Assembly: GCA_019694435.1 (NCBI GenBank)
Contig: JAIBBZ010000013.1
Coordinates: forward strand, 62,001-126,000
DNA length: 64,000 bases
Direction of reading: 5' to 3'
Source: Pirellulales bacterium
Lineage (GTDB): Bacteria; Planctomycetota; Planctomycetia; Pirellulales; JAEUIK01
The translations under genes and the position numbers were made by a program. Shown piece after piece: positions 45,252-54,677 of this stretch. How positions within the stretch are numbered: position 1 is the stretch's first letter; each line of letters begins with the position of its first letter. The notes beneath the pieces were generated by a model. It saw only the letters and a program-made list of their open reading frames with translations. It ran no database searches and had not been told where the DNA came from.

Positions 45252-47747
45252 TCACGGACCTGCTCTACCAGGGTCTGGCTGCACCGGGTGCACCGCCGCG
45301 GCCCGTGACAGGCCCAGGTCGCCGGTAGCGCCCAGGTGTGGGGCCCCGGCCGTCGTGTGCTCGCGGTCGTGTCCATCGCGCGTCGCTCGCGGCGCGATTT
45401 CGCGCACAAACACGAACGCGGCTCGTCCCGTGGTCGGCGCTACGCGGGCCTCGTAGCGTCGGACTCCGTCGGCCTCGGGAAGATCGTATTCGATCACTTG
45501 CAACCTGCCCGTTTCGATCGCGCGTTCGATGGCATGTAGTCCGGCCTCGGCGACGGAGTGGGGCAGCACTTCGCTCAGGCGGCGTCCCTGAAACTGCGCC
45601 GCCGGCACATGCGGCGCGAGCCCCTCGGCGGGCACGTAATCGTCGAGCGTGCCGTCGTAGCGCACGCGGAAGACCATGTCGGGCAAGGCCGCGACCAGAT
45701 CCGCGAACCGGGATTCGGCCTCGCGACGGGCGGCATCGGCGCGAATTGTCTCGGTGACGTCCTCGGCCAGGGCGATCCGGCGCGGCCCTGACGGACCATT
45801 CGTGCGCGCGATGTCGGCGACGAATCGCACCCATTTTTCCTGACCACTGCGGGTGACAACTCGCAAGGTGATGCCGTTGAACTGGCGGTGCACCACGCCG
45901 GCGAGCACCGCTTGAAAGGCGCGCTCCAACTCGACGGGATCGAAAAGCTGGTGCCAATTCTGGCCGCGGAGAATGTTGCCGTCGGTGTCCTCGGCCATCT
46001 CGCGCGCCTTCGGGTTGGCATAGACGATGTTGCCCGGGTCGCCTTCACCGATGATGATGCCGATGGGCGCCGAAACGATCGTCGAACGAAACATTTCCTC
46101 GCTCGTTCGCAATCGCTCTTCGGCATCGTGCCGGTCGGTCACGTCGCGCGAGTCCGTGACGTATTCGATCTGCCCGGTCTCCTCGTTGATGATTCGCCGA
46201 CCGTAGCATTCGATCCAACGGATTTCGCCCCGTTTGTTCATGGCACGGAACGTGAATCGCAGGTGCTCGGACCGCGCCTCTTGTTCGGCCATGCTGGCGC
46301 GCACTTGCTCGTGATCGTCCGGATGGACCACTTCAAAGGGGGACCGGCCCACGATGTCCTCGGGATCGTAGCCATACATCCCTTTGCACGAAGGCGAGAT
46401 ATACAGCACGGTGCCGTCCGCCGCGTGGCGCGCGATGACGTCGGACGAATGGTCGGCCAACAACCGGTACAGCCGCTCGCGCTCGGCCAGCGTCGCCTCG
46501 GCGAGCATCCGGTCGCGAATCGCCCGTTCCAGGGCATCGACGCAGGGCAATTCGACGACGACCCGCGTGCCTTGACCAGGGGCCGATTGGATCGAGGCAT
46601 GGCCCAAGAGTGCCGACGCGCGGTCGAAGATTCCGCGCATGCCGAACCGCCCGGTGCTTGGCGCTTCGAAAGGGAAAAGGAAGCCGACGCCGTTGTCGCG
46701 GACCTCGAGTTGCATGGTTTCCGCGCCGATGTCCAGGTGCAGCCAAGCCTGGCTCGCGCGGCTGTGGCGCCGGATGTTCTGCAACGATTCCTGGGCGATG
46801 CGGTAGATCGTGCCTTCGATGAGGGGCGACAAACGCCGGCCGTCGCCCTGGTGAACAAATTCGACCGGGCAGCCGTCGGCCTCGAGATGTTCGGCAACCA
46901 GGTAGCGCAGGCCTTCGATCAGCCCCTGTTCGTCGAGAATGGGGGGCCGCATGCCGCTGATCACGTTCCGCGAATCGTGCAGGGCACGGCGGATCTGGCC
47001 CAAGGCCATCACGAACTGTTCCAGCGCCTCCGGCGGGATCTCCGGGCACAACGAGCGGGCCGCCTCGAGCTGAAACAACGCGCCGGTGAGCAGTTGCACG
47101 GGCCCGTCGTGAATGTCGTAGGCCAGGATCTGGCGATCACGATCATGCGCGGCCAGCAATCCCTCGAGCACGCGCTGTTGACCGCGCAGTTTTTCCGCCG
47201 TTTGCGAGCCGCGTTCGATTTCGGCCTGCAGGCGACTGTTCGTGGCTTCCAGCGCGGCCGTACGCTCGACGACGCGTTGTTCGAGGATTTCGGCGCTCGA
47301 TTGCAGCGCGGCCTCGCTCTCGGCGCGGCGCAAGGCGTCGTTGCGCTGTTCCCAACCGAAAAGGTAAAGGTACGACAACCCATACGCACCGAGCACGAGC
47401 ACCACGTCGGCCAGCGGCTGCAACACGAGCCGCTTGAACGACGTCCCGACCATGAGGCCCCCGTCGCCGAACAGCCAGTATTCGCCGGAGCCGGCGGCCA
47501 ATTGCACGGCCATCAGCAGGACACCGGTCGTGCAGACGATCACCCGGTCATAGCGATAGATGCGATGCCGGAAGACCACGGCAATCGCCGTCAACACGAG
47601 CACGGCCGCGGCCGCGGCATCGAGCACGTAGCGCACCGGGAAGAACGGCACGCCCCCGGCAGCACAGAGAGTGCTCGTGGCCGACAGCGCCAGACAGATC
47701 GCAAACGTGATGCCCAGCGCGCGTTGTGTCGTTCGGGGTTCGGACAT
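45252..47747 (-). CDS. Histidine kinase (HisKA_3/HATPase) followed by three PAS domains
   Basis: The protein has 831 residues. Three or four N-terminal membrane segments (about 10-130) are followed by a coiled region. The HisKA_3 phospho-acceptor site is AYDIHDGPVQLLTG (His 213). The N box QESLQNIRRHS and G boxes EVRDNGVGF and GRFGMRGIFDRASALLG place the HATPase at about 300-400. Three PAS units follow at about 424-538, 547-668 and 676-785. Most kinases have sensor domains before the catalytic core, so this order is unusual. No response regulator lies adjacent. The last 45 residues (Arg/Pro/Gly-rich) are atypical and could reflect a frameshift. Confidence 0.9.
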   Translation of the reverse strand: MSEPRTTQRALGITFAICLALSATSTLCAAGGVPFFPVRYVLDAAAAAVLVLTAIAVVFRHRIYRYDRVIVCTTGVLLMAVQLAAGSGEYWLFGDGGLMVGTSFKRLVLQPLADVVLVLGAYGLSYLYLFGWEQRNDALRRAESEAALQSSAEILEQRVVERTAALEATNSRLQAEIERGSQTAEKLRGQQRVLEGLLAAHDRDRQILAYDIHDGPVQLLTGALFQLEAARSLCPEIPPEALEQFVMALGQIRRALHDSRNVISGMRPPILDEQGLIEGLRYLVAEHLEADGCPVEFVHQGDGRRLSPLIEGTIYRIAQESLQNIRRHSRASQAWLHLDIGAETMQLEVRDNGVGFLFPFEAPSTGRFGMRGIFDRASALLGHASIQSAPGQGTRVVVELPCVDALERAIRDRMLAEATLAERERLYRLLADHSSDVIARHAADGTVLYISPSCKGMYGYDPEDIVGRSPFEVVHPDDHEQVRASMAEQEARSEHLRFTFRAMNKRGEIRWIECYGRRIINEETGQIEYVTDSRDVTDRHDAEERLRTSEEMFRSTIVSAPIGIIIGEGDPGNIVYANPKAREMAEDTDGNILRGQNWHQLFDPVELERAFQAVLAGVVHRQFNGITLRVVTRSGQEKWVRFVADIARTNGPSGPRRIALAEDVTETIRADAARREAESRFADLVAALPDMVFRVRYDGTLDDYVPAEGLAPHVPAAQFQGRRLSEVLPHSVAEAGLHAIERAIETGRLQVIEYDLPEADGVRRYEARVAPTTGRAAFVFVREIAPRATRDGHDREHTTAGAPHLGATGDLGLSRAAAVHPVQPDPGRAGP

Positions 47748-47854
47748 GCGCGCGGGCCTACGGGGTACCGGCCGAGCAAGACCGGCGGATTTGACCTCGA
47801 CGGATCAATACATGAGCATAAGTCGAGTTAAGAATGATGAAAGTGTTTGGCCTC

Positions 47855-47872
47855 GCGGAACGCGCGTTCCGC
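47855..47872. repeat. 18-bp perfect palindrome upstream of the histidine kinase
   Basis: GCGGAACGCGCGTTCCGC reads identically on both strands. It lies in the intergenic gap between the methyltransferase stop (47950) and the kinase start (47747). It could be an operator for the kinase gene or a terminator hairpin for the methyltransferase transcript. No clear U-tract follows, so an operator is slightly favoured. Confidence 0.5.
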
Positions 47873-47949
47873 TCCCTTTCTGGCCCGAAGGAGGGGTTCG
47901 AGAGAAGACCATCGTGGGATGGGATCGCGCCGTTCGCGCTGCGCGAGAT

Positions 47950-48639
47950 TCAGGGACGCCGCAACACGGCATAACACTGCGGCGAAATTCCGCGCGCGAC
48001 ATGGATAAACCGGTCCACGCGTAAACCGACCGCACGGGCATCCGCGGCAAATACCTGAGCAGCGATGGGAATTCGATCGGACGGCGTCGTACCTCGCAGC
48101 CGATGGCGTGCCCAGAATCGCCAGGCGCCCATCGAGGACCGGTGAAAGAAGGACGCCACGATCGTGCCACGGCAGACGCGTGCTAATTCGTTGAGCACCC
48201 CGACGCGTGCGGCCGATTCGGAAAAGTGGTGGAATAATCGATTGCAGATCACGGCGTCGAATGCATCGCCGGCAAAAGGCAGGGCGAGCGCGTCGGCCGC
48301 CAGCAGTCGCGGTCCGAACGCCCGCGGTTGAGCTTCGTCCAAAGTGCGATCGGTCGCCGCGGCGCGGTGCAGCATGGGAAGCGAGAAGTCGGCCGCGATC
48401 ACGTCGAACCCGCGCTTGGTGAGCAGTTCGAGCAAGCGTCCTGATCCGCACGGCATGTCGAGCACCCGGGCGCCGCGCGGCACTCTGGACAGCCCTTGGA
48501 GAATGCAGGCCTGCTCGCGGCGATCGCGCGCCGTCGGGCGCCAGCGGTCGGGGTAGCGCCTCGCGGTGGCCGCGGCGCTAAAGCGAGCCCGGGTAGCGAG
48601 GTACGACGGAGCGGCGTGCGCAGCTTTGGTGGCGGTCAT
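47950..48639 (-). CDS. Class I SAM-dependent methyltransferase
   Basis: The 229-residue protein shows SAM motif I VLDMPCGSGRLLELL (about residues 59-73) and then FDVIAADFSLPML (motif II). Motif III-like FDAVICNRLFHHF carries the typical acceptor helix. The N-terminal 45 residues are basic. Substrate unknown; ubiquinone/menaquinone-type methylation and small-molecule methylation both use this fold. The ATG at 48639 (MTATKAAHAAPSYL) is preferred to the upstream 48720. Confidence 0.86.
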   Translation of the reverse strand: MTATKAAHAAPSYLATRARFSAAATARRYPDRWRPTARDRREQACILQGLSRVPRGARVLDMPCGSGRLLELLTKRGFDVIAADFSLPMLHRAAATDRTLDEAQPRAFGPRLLAADALALPFAGDAFDAVICNRLFHHFSESAARVGVLNELARVCRGTIVASFFHRSSMGAWRFWARHRLRGTTPSDRIPIAAQVFAADARAVGLRVDRFIHVARGISPQCYAVLRRP

Positions 48640-48801
48640 ACGGCCCGGTTTACGCCGAAGCTCGCGGGGCGGGCAAGTCCGGTTTGTCCTTGTCGAAGCG
48701 CTCTCGACGCGGATGGCCACGACGGGTTATTCATGCCTGCGGTCGCTATGGCGGCGAAGGTTGCTAGCACTGCAGTCGGCCAGCCGGCCGAGGAGCGAGG
48801 T

Positions 48802-49449
48802 ATGCCGTCGAGTTGGGTCAAGCTGCTGGAACGACGTTGGATGCTGATGGTGGGCGTAGCGATCGCGCTGCTCGTGATCGCCGCGGTCCTCCATCAACGG
48901 CATCGCTACAAGCATTTCGCCGTACACGAACCGAATCGCGTCTACCGTTCCGCGTGGCTCGAGTCGGACGTCTACGCCGAGCTGATCCGCAAGTACAAGA
49001 TCAAGACGGTCGTCAATCTTTGTTACCCGGGCGAAATGGGCGATCGTAATTTGAGCGAACGCAGGGCCGTCGAAGGTGCGGGCGCAAAACTGATCGAGTT
49101 GCCGTTTCCGCCGAACGACACCTGGAACGTCGACTACGACAGCGTCGAACGGATGGAACAGATACTCGACGACCCGGCGACTTATCCCGTCTGGATTCAT
49201 TGCCAACACGGCCGCGAGCGAACCGTGAAGGCACTGGCAATCTACGACATCCGCGAGCGGCACTTGTCGGCGCGGCAATCGCTGGAGTCGATGCCGTTGT
49301 TCGACGATCCGCATCCCTGGCCGATCGTCACGTTTGCCTACAACTACGAATCGAAGATGCGCGACGTGCGCAAACACGAGTCGCTCGCGCGCCATCCCGA
49401 GCAGCCGGCTATGCCGTCTCCGGCTCGCTCAGTCCCAAGTCGGCGATAA
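48802..49449 (+). CDS. Membrane-anchored dual-specificity/tyrosine-type phosphatase
   Basis: The 215-residue protein has one N-terminal membrane helix (WMLMVGVAIALLVIAAVL, about residues 13-30). A Cys-dependent phosphatase fold follows with the active-site loop HCQHGRERT (Cys 134, Arg 140) and the general region IKTVVNLCYPGEMG. It would face the extracytoplasmic side if the helix is an anchor with the usual topology, though this is not certain. GAGGAGCGAGG just before the ATG at 48802 supports the start over 48733. It overlaps the acyl-CoA synthetase end by 41 bp (convergent). Confidence 0.85.
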   Translation: MPSSWVKLLERRWMLMVGVAIALLVIAAVLHQRHRYKHFAVHEPNRVYRSAWLESDVYAELIRKYKIKTVVNLCYPGEMGDRNLSERRAVEGAGAKLIELPFPPNDTWNVDYDSVERMEQILDDPATYPVWIHCQHGRERTVKALAIYDIRERHLSARQSLESMPLFDDPHPWPIVTFAYNYESKMRDVRKHESLARHPEQPAMPSPARSVPSRR

Positions 49450-51082
49450 CGCACTCGCGGATTTTGAATTTCTGAATCTTGCCGGTCACGGTCTGGGGAA
49501 ATTCTGCGACCAGCTGCACGTAGCGCGGCACCTTGTAGTGTGCCAAGGCCAGACGGCAGTATTCACGCAGCTCGTCGGGCAGGGCGCTGGCACCCGGCTT
49601 GAGCTTGACCCAGGCGCACAATTCCTCGCCGTACTTCGCGTCGGGCACGCCCACGACGGCCACCTGTTCGACGGCCGGATGGCGAAACAGATACTCTTCG
49701 ATCTCGCGGGGATAGATGTTCTCCCCGCCACGGATGACCATGTCTTTCAATCGGCCGGTGATGCGGTAATAGCCGTTCGGCAGCCGCGTAGCCAGGTCCC
49801 CGGTGTGCAGCCAACCTTCGGCGTCGATCGCCTTCTGGCTGGCGACCGGGTCCTGATAGTAACCGCTCATCACGGCGTGCCCGCGGGCACATAGCTCGCC
49901 TTGCTCGTGTTCGCTGAGTTCTTGACCCGACTCGGGATCGACGAGCTTGACCTCCAAGCCGGGTAGCGGCATTCCCACGGTTTCGACGCGCAGCTCGAGC
50001 GGGTCGTCCCAGGCGGTCTGCGTGATCACGGGCGAGGCCTCAGTCTGACCATAGGCGATCGTGACTTCGCGCACTCCCATCTTGTCGACGACCTGGCGCA
50101 TGATCTCGATCGGGCAGGGGCTGCCGGCCATGATTCCCGAGCGCAGGCTCGTCAGGTCGCGCCGCGGGAACGAGGCGTCCTGGAGCTGCGCGATGAACAT
50201 GGTGGGCACGCCGTAGAGCGTCGTGGCGCGTTCGCGTTCAACGGCGTCGAGCGTGGCGGCCGGCTCGAAGTATTCGGCCGGGATGATCATCGTCGCGCCA
50301 TGGACGACGGCGCACATGGTCCCCATCGAGCAGCCGAAACAATGGTAAAACGGCACCGGGATGCACATTCGATCCGCCGCGCTCATTCGCTGCCGCTGGC
50401 CGACGTAATACGAGTTCAACAGCAAATTGCGGTGCGACAGCATCGCCGCCTTGGGGAATCCAGTCGTGCCCGAGGTGTATTGAATGTTGATCGTCTGTTC
50501 GGGAGTCAGTTCCCGAGAGGCCTGCTCGAGGTCGCGTCGATCGATCATCCGTCCCCGATCGAGCAACTCGTGCCAGGGCAGGACACCGGCAGGTGCCGCG
50601 CCGCGCAGCGCCCCGACCGCCCTCAACCGCGGAAAACGCTCGCTTTGCAAATCTCCTGGCAAACTATGGGGCAGCTCGGGACATACCTCGCGGAGCATGG
50701 CCAAGTAGTCCGAGCTTTTGAACCGGTCGACCAGGAACAATGCCACGGCATCGCTTTGCCGCAACACGAAGTCGAGTTCGAAGGAGCGATACGCCGGATT
50801 GATCGTGACCAGCACGGCGCCGATCCGCGCGGTGGCGAACTGCAGAATGACCCACTCCGGGACGTTCGTGCCCCAGACGGCGACGTGTTCGCCGCGGCGC
50901 ACGTCGAGGGCCAGCAACCCCTTGGCTGCCTCGTAGACCAATCGATCGAATTCCGCGTAAGTGGCCCGCAGTCCTGCCTGTGAGAATACCAGCGCTTCCT
51001 GGTCCCCATGCCGTGCCACGGTTTGGGCAAACACCTGCGGAATCGTGAGCCCTTCGACCCACGGTGGGCGATCATCGATCAT
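49409..51082 (-). CDS. AMP-binding acyl-CoA synthetase
   Basis: The 557-residue protein carries the acyl-adenylate P-loop YTSGTTGFPKAAMLSH and the later motifs VTIAYGQTEASP, GWLHTGDLA, GRLKDMVIRGGENIYP and TVTGKIQKFKIRE with the catalytic Lys. It activates a carboxylic acid to acyl-CoA via acyl-AMP. The overall layout fits medium- or long-chain fatty-acid ligases (FadD-like). The substrate is not established. The ATG at 51082 opens MIDDRPPWVEG. Confidence 0.93.
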   Translation of the reverse strand: MIDDRPPWVEGLTIPQVFAQTVARHGDQEALVFSQAGLRATYAEFDRLVYEAAKGLLALDVRRGEHVAVWGTNVPEWVILQFATARIGAVLVTINPAYRSFELDFVLRQSDAVALFLVDRFKSSDYLAMLREVCPELPHSLPGDLQSERFPRLRAVGALRGAAPAGVLPWHELLDRGRMIDRRDLEQASRELTPEQTINIQYTSGTTGFPKAAMLSHRNLLLNSYYVGQRQRMSAADRMCIPVPFYHCFGCSMGTMCAVVHGATMIIPAEYFEPAATLDAVERERATTLYGVPTMFIAQLQDASFPRRDLTSLRSGIMAGSPCPIEIMRQVVDKMGVREVTIAYGQTEASPVITQTAWDDPLELRVETVGMPLPGLEVKLVDPESGQELSEHEQGELCARGHAVMSGYYQDPVASQKAIDAEGWLHTGDLATRLPNGYYRITGRLKDMVIRGGENIYPREIEEYLFRHPAVEQVAVVGVPDAKYGEELCAWVKLKPGASALPDELREYCRLALAHYKVPRYVQLVAEFPQTVTGKIQKFKIRECVIADLGLSEPETA

Positions 51083-51188
51083 CGGCGCGTTCCCGTCGGG
51101 CCGAAACTCATTCCCCCGAAGACGGCATCCAGAATAGCGGCATGCGGCCGAAGCCGGCTAGCAGCCCGGCGAAGTATTCGCAGTGCTG

Positions 51189-52331
51189 CTAGATCCGGAG
51201 CGGGTCGATCGTGAACGCCGCCACCGGGGCGAAGATCAACAGCGGTAACCACGCGGCCATGGCCGCATCGACCAACGCGATCGACCCCAGATACTGGCAG
51301 GCCATATTGACCAGCATGAACAGCGTGGTCGCCAGCATGCACAGACCAATCGCCAGGAACACGTTGCGGTTGTCGCTCCGCAGAACCAGTGGCAGTCCGA
51401 TCAGCAGCAGCGTGGTGTCGAGCAGTGGCTGCACAATCCGGGTGTGGATGGCGACACGCACATCGGCCCCGAAGTCGAGGCTGCGATTGTGCAGGCCGCG
51501 AATCAAATCGAGCGTCGAAGAGTATTGGCGCCAGGTGGGCCCATTGGTGAGCTGCTCGAACGTGACCTGGCTGACAATAAATACCTGGTCCGGCTGGAGC
51601 CAATCGGGCGCATCGAGCGGAGTGATGATCACGGGCCGGTCCTTGAGCATCAACGATTTCAGCTTGGATAGGCCCGGCGGCTGCTCGACCTTGCTTAGCA
51701 AGTAGCCGCCCGGACGCTTGTGCTTGGGGTCGGGGGCCCGGTAGAAGGCTTCCGCGGCGACAAACTCGCTGCCGTATTCTTCCAGCATGGACGGCACCAG
51801 AAAGCTGGGCCGGTCGATCCGCTGTTGATCGGCGAAGGTTTTCTGCCCGCGAATCAGGATCTCGCTTTCGTTGTCGTAACGCGGCTTCATTTCCCGTCCT
51901 TGGGCGCCGCTCAGGTCGCGGGCCTCGCGGCTCAAGGGCGCGCGCAGCAAGGGGATCGCCAATTCGCGGTTGACTGCGGCCAGCAAGCTGATCACGACTG
52001 CCGCGACCAGGATGGGCCGCACCACGCGCCCGCGCGAAATGCCGGCCGCCATGAGCGCCGTGAGCTCGTTGTGGCGCTGAATCCAGGTGACGGTGAACAT
52101 CGCCGCGATCAGTGCCAGGATTCCGCTGGTGCGATCGAAAAACGCGACGGAACGCACGCCGTAGAACTGGGCGAGCGTAGTCCACAGGCTGCCGTGCTTC
52201 GACGAAAACGCCGTAAACTCGTCAAGGTGGCTGAACATGTCGAAGACGACATACAGCCCCGTGAGGCTCAAGAAACAGATCGCGAATACCTGCACGAACT
52301 GCCGGAGCAGGTAACGATCGATGACCTTCAT
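51189..52331 (-). CDS. LptF/LptG-family permease (YjgP/YjgQ)
   Basis: The 380-residue protein has the LptF/G layout: an N-terminal helix pair (FAICFLSLTGLYVVFDMF, SGILALIAAMFTVTWIQR), a motif-rich loop with HNELTALMAAGISRGRVVRPI, a beta-jelly-roll-like extracytoplasmic domain (about 130-290), and C-terminal helices (LDTTLLLIGLPLVLR, NVFLAIGLCMLATTLFML). It takes part in lipopolysaccharide transport from the inner membrane. The start at 52331 (MKVIDRYLLRQFVQV) is chosen over the longer frame. No second LptF/G gene is next to it. Confidence 0.9.
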   Translation of the reverse strand: MKVIDRYLLRQFVQVFAICFLSLTGLYVVFDMFSHLDEFTAFSSKHGSLWTTLAQFYGVRSVAFFDRTSGILALIAAMFTVTWIQRHNELTALMAAGISRGRVVRPILVAAVVISLLAAVNRELAIPLLRAPLSREARDLSGAQGREMKPRYDNESEILIRGQKTFADQQRIDRPSFLVPSMLEEYGSEFVAAEAFYRAPDPKHKRPGGYLLSKVEQPPGLSKLKSLMLKDRPVIITPLDAPDWLQPDQVFIVSQVTFEQLTNGPTWRQYSSTLDLIRGLHNRSLDFGADVRVAIHTRIVQPLLDTTLLLIGLPLVLRSDNRNVFLAIGLCMLATTLFMLVNMACQYLGSIALVDAAMAAWLPLLIFAPVAAFTIDPLRI

Positions 52332-52389
52332 CCGTGACGGTCTCCAGCGGCAAGTCAGAATCGAGCCAGCGCCGTGTCGGGCTCTGGCA

Positions 52390-52429
52390 AACCCGGACCG
52401 ATCAAACCCCAACCCGGACCGATTAAACC
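52390..52429. repeat. Two 19-bp direct repeats at the 3' end of the aminotransferase gene
   Basis: AACCCGGACCGATCAAACC (52390-52408) and AACCCGGACCGATTAAACC (52411-52429) differ at one base and start 21 bp apart. The second copy contains the aminotransferase stop codon (TTA at 52423, read as TAA on the minus strand). It appears to be a small tandem duplication. Confidence 0.65.
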
Positions 52430-53703
52430 ACTGCCATGGCGCCACGCACGGCGCGGGCCAATGCGGCAATTCCCTCGCGGATGCGCACCGGGGGCTGCAC
52501 GCCGAACGTCAGGCGGATGCCGTTGCGCCGCGTGCCGCAACCTTCGCTGGGAAAACAATGTTCGCCCGGCACGTACAGCACCTTTTCCGCCAGGGCCCGC
52601 TCGAATAGCGGTCCGTCGGGGCCCGTGTCGAGTCCTTCGGGCAACTCGAGCCAGGTGTATAGCCCGCCCGTGGGCCGCGACCAACGCGCATCAGACACGT
52701 CGCCGAGGTGCTCGTCGAGCGCGTCCAACATGGCGTCGAGCTTCACCTGGTACGCAGTTCGCAATTCGGCCAGGTGCGGTTCGAGCAACCCCTGCTGCAG
52801 GACGTTGAGCAGCAGAAATTGCACGAGATTCGGCGCGCCGAAATCGAGGTTGCCCTTCTGGGCATTGACCGGCCCGACGAGTTCGACGGGCAGGATTCCA
52901 TAACCGGTGCGCACACCGGGCGCAAAGCACTTACTGAACGTGTGCGTCAGGATGACTGTGTCGCACGCATCGTCGTAGGCGAGCAGGCTGGGAATGTCGT
53001 CGCCCTGATACCGCAGATCGCGATAGGCCGCATCATCGATCACATAGATGCGGTGGTGGCGCGACCAGCGTCGGGCAATCTCGACCAGTTGCGGCCGTCG
53101 TGCAGCGGCCAGCGTCTTGGTGCCCGGATTGTCGAAATAGCTGACCACATAGATCGCCTTGACGCGCGACAGCTCGCCGGCGCGGTCGATCTCGCGCAGC
53201 GATTCTTCAAGCGCCTCGGGCACCATGCCGTCGGCATCGGTTTCGACCCCGTAGGCCCGCGCGCCGGCGCCGCGCAACACGCCCATGAACACGAAATAGG
53301 TGGGCGCCGCGCAGAGCACGATGTCGCCCGGGTCGCAAAGCGTGTCGGCGAGCACATAAAGCAATTGGTTGCTGCCGGCGGTTATCAGGACCTGTCGCGC
53401 GGTGATCGCGCGCTGGCACTCGGGGTCGCCGTCGGCGTCGCGCCAGCGGTCGAGCACCGCCTGTCGCAAGGGGGGATGCCCCGGCGTCGAGCCATATTGC
53501 AGCGCGGCCTGGGTATGGGCCGTGTCTTTCAGCAACAGATCAAAAGCCTGGCTGGTGGGGGTGACGGGCAGCGTCCGCTGATCGACGAACCCGGCGGCCA
53601 GCGAGATCAACTCGGGATCGGCCAGCGCCTTGTTGATCAGCTCGGCAATGGGTTGCGGACCCGTTCGCTGCGCGCGCTGGCTGAGTTTTATAGGCGCGGA
53701 CAT
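52423..53703 (-). CDS. PLP-dependent class I aminotransferase
   Basis: The 426-residue protein has the fold type I pattern. Substrate-site residues appear near the start (LISLAAGFVDQRTLP). Asp 223/224 is in RIYVIDDAAYRDL, and the PLP Lys 258 is in THTFSKCFAPGVRTGYG. It resembles 2-aminoadipate/MocR-type aminotransferases, which move an amino group to an alpha-keto acid. The substrate is not known. The ATG at 53703 (MSAPIKLSQRAQ) is preferred. It is divergent from the comF-like gene. Confidence 0.91.
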   Translation of the reverse strand: MSAPIKLSQRAQRTGPQPIAELINKALADPELISLAAGFVDQRTLPVTPTSQAFDLLLKDTAHTQAALQYGSTPGHPPLRQAVLDRWRDADGDPECQRAITARQVLITAGSNQLLYVLADTLCDPGDIVLCAAPTYFVFMGVLRGAGARAYGVETDADGMVPEALEESLREIDRAGELSRVKAIYVVSYFDNPGTKTLAAARRPQLVEIARRWSRHHRIYVIDDAAYRDLRYQGDDIPSLLAYDDACDTVILTHTFSKCFAPGVRTGYGILPVELVGPVNAQKGNLDFGAPNLVQFLLLNVLQQGLLEPHLAELRTAYQVKLDAMLDALDEHLGDVSDARWSRPTGGLYTWLELPEGLDTGPDGPLFERALAEKVLYVPGEHCFPSEGCGTRRNGIRLTFGVQPPVRIREGIAALARAVRGAMAVV

Positions 53704-53831
53704 GGTATTAAACTCGCGACATTTCGAGTGGCTGCCGGATGAGACTGGCAGCATAGGAAAGCTGCGCGGCGCGGGTCAAGGTCGGCCGGGCCATGCGGTG
53801 GCACGCTCGGGCAGCTGGACGCAGCGTCGCC

Positions 53832-54677
53832 ATGGCGGCCAAGATGATGGCAATGACAGCAACCCAGCCAGGTCCGACGGCCGCCGAACAGCCGTGGTCA
53901 AGATCCGCTCCCGGCTGGTTGGGGGCCCTGGTCGACCTGATCGTGCCGCCGCGCTGCGCGTTGTGCACTACCGACTTGGCTGCCAGTTGCCCGCCGATGC
54001 TCTGCGGCACTTGCAAGCTTGGGCTGAGCACGGGCGCTGGTGAGCTACGCTGCTTGCGCTGTGCTGCTGTCTTGACGACGGGCGACCGTTTGCAGCCGCG
54101 CGATGGCTGCTACTTCTGCCGCGAGACCAAGGTGTCGTTCCAGGCCGCGGCCGCCTTTGGTCGTTACGACGGGCTGCTGCGCGAGGCGCTGCTGCGGATG
54201 AAGCACTCGTCGGACGACCATCTTTCCCAGGCCATCGGAGCGCTCTGTGCCGCACGGCTCGACGACCAGGTCCGGCGCTGGTGGGCGGACCGCATTGTGC
54301 CCGTGCCGCTCCACTGGCAGCGACGCTGGCAACGCGGCAGCAATAGCGCCGAGATCGTCGGCACGGCGTTGGCTCGGCGGCTGAACCTGCCGCTGGCGCG
54401 CCGCAGCGTCGTCCGGCGCCGGCCGACGTCGCCACAGGTCGGGCTGCTGCCCCATCAACGGCAGCGGAACGTGGCCGATGCTTTTCGCGTGCGGCGCCCG
54501 GAAGACGTCGCAGGCCAGCGGGTGATCATCGTCGACGACATCCTCACGACGGGCGCCACGGTCAACGAATTGGCCCGGACCCTGCGACGCGCGGGTGCCG
54601 GCTGGATCGGCGTGGTCGCCGTGGCCCGTACTGACCATGCCCAAGAGTCGCCGGCCGGGCTAGACTTGGGCCTATGA
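53832..54677 (+). CDS. ComF-family phosphoribosyltransferase-like protein
   Basis: The protein is about 281 residues. The N-terminal zinc-finger region carries several CxxC pairs (CALCTTDLAASCPPMLCGTC, CLRCAAVL, CYFC). The C-terminal PRPP motif VIIVDDILTTGATVNELA is diagnostic of phosphoribosyltransferases of the ComF/double zinc ribbon type. In naturally competent bacteria ComF helps with DNA uptake, but it may serve another role here. The start is uncertain: ATG codons occur at 53793, 53832 and after. The stop overlaps the hemC start (ATGA). Confidence 0.85.
   Translation: MAAKMMAMTATQPGPTAAEQPWSRSAPGWLGALVDLIVPPRCALCTTDLAASCPPMLCGTCKLGLSTGAGELRCLRCAAVLTTGDRLQPRDGCYFCRETKVSFQAAAAFGRYDGLLREALLRMKHSSDDHLSQAIGALCAARLDDQVRRWWADRIVPVPLHWQRRWQRGSNSAEIVGTALARRLNLPLARRSVVRRRPTSPQVGLLPHQRQRNVADAFRVRRPEDVAGQRVIIVDDILTTGATVNELARTLRRAGAGWIGVVAVARTDHAQESPAGLDLGL

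Noticed and set aside
45888..47831. 647-codon plus-strand frame opposite the histidine kinase
   Set aside because: It is antisense to clear HisKA_3, HATPase and PAS motifs and has no recognisable domain of its own.
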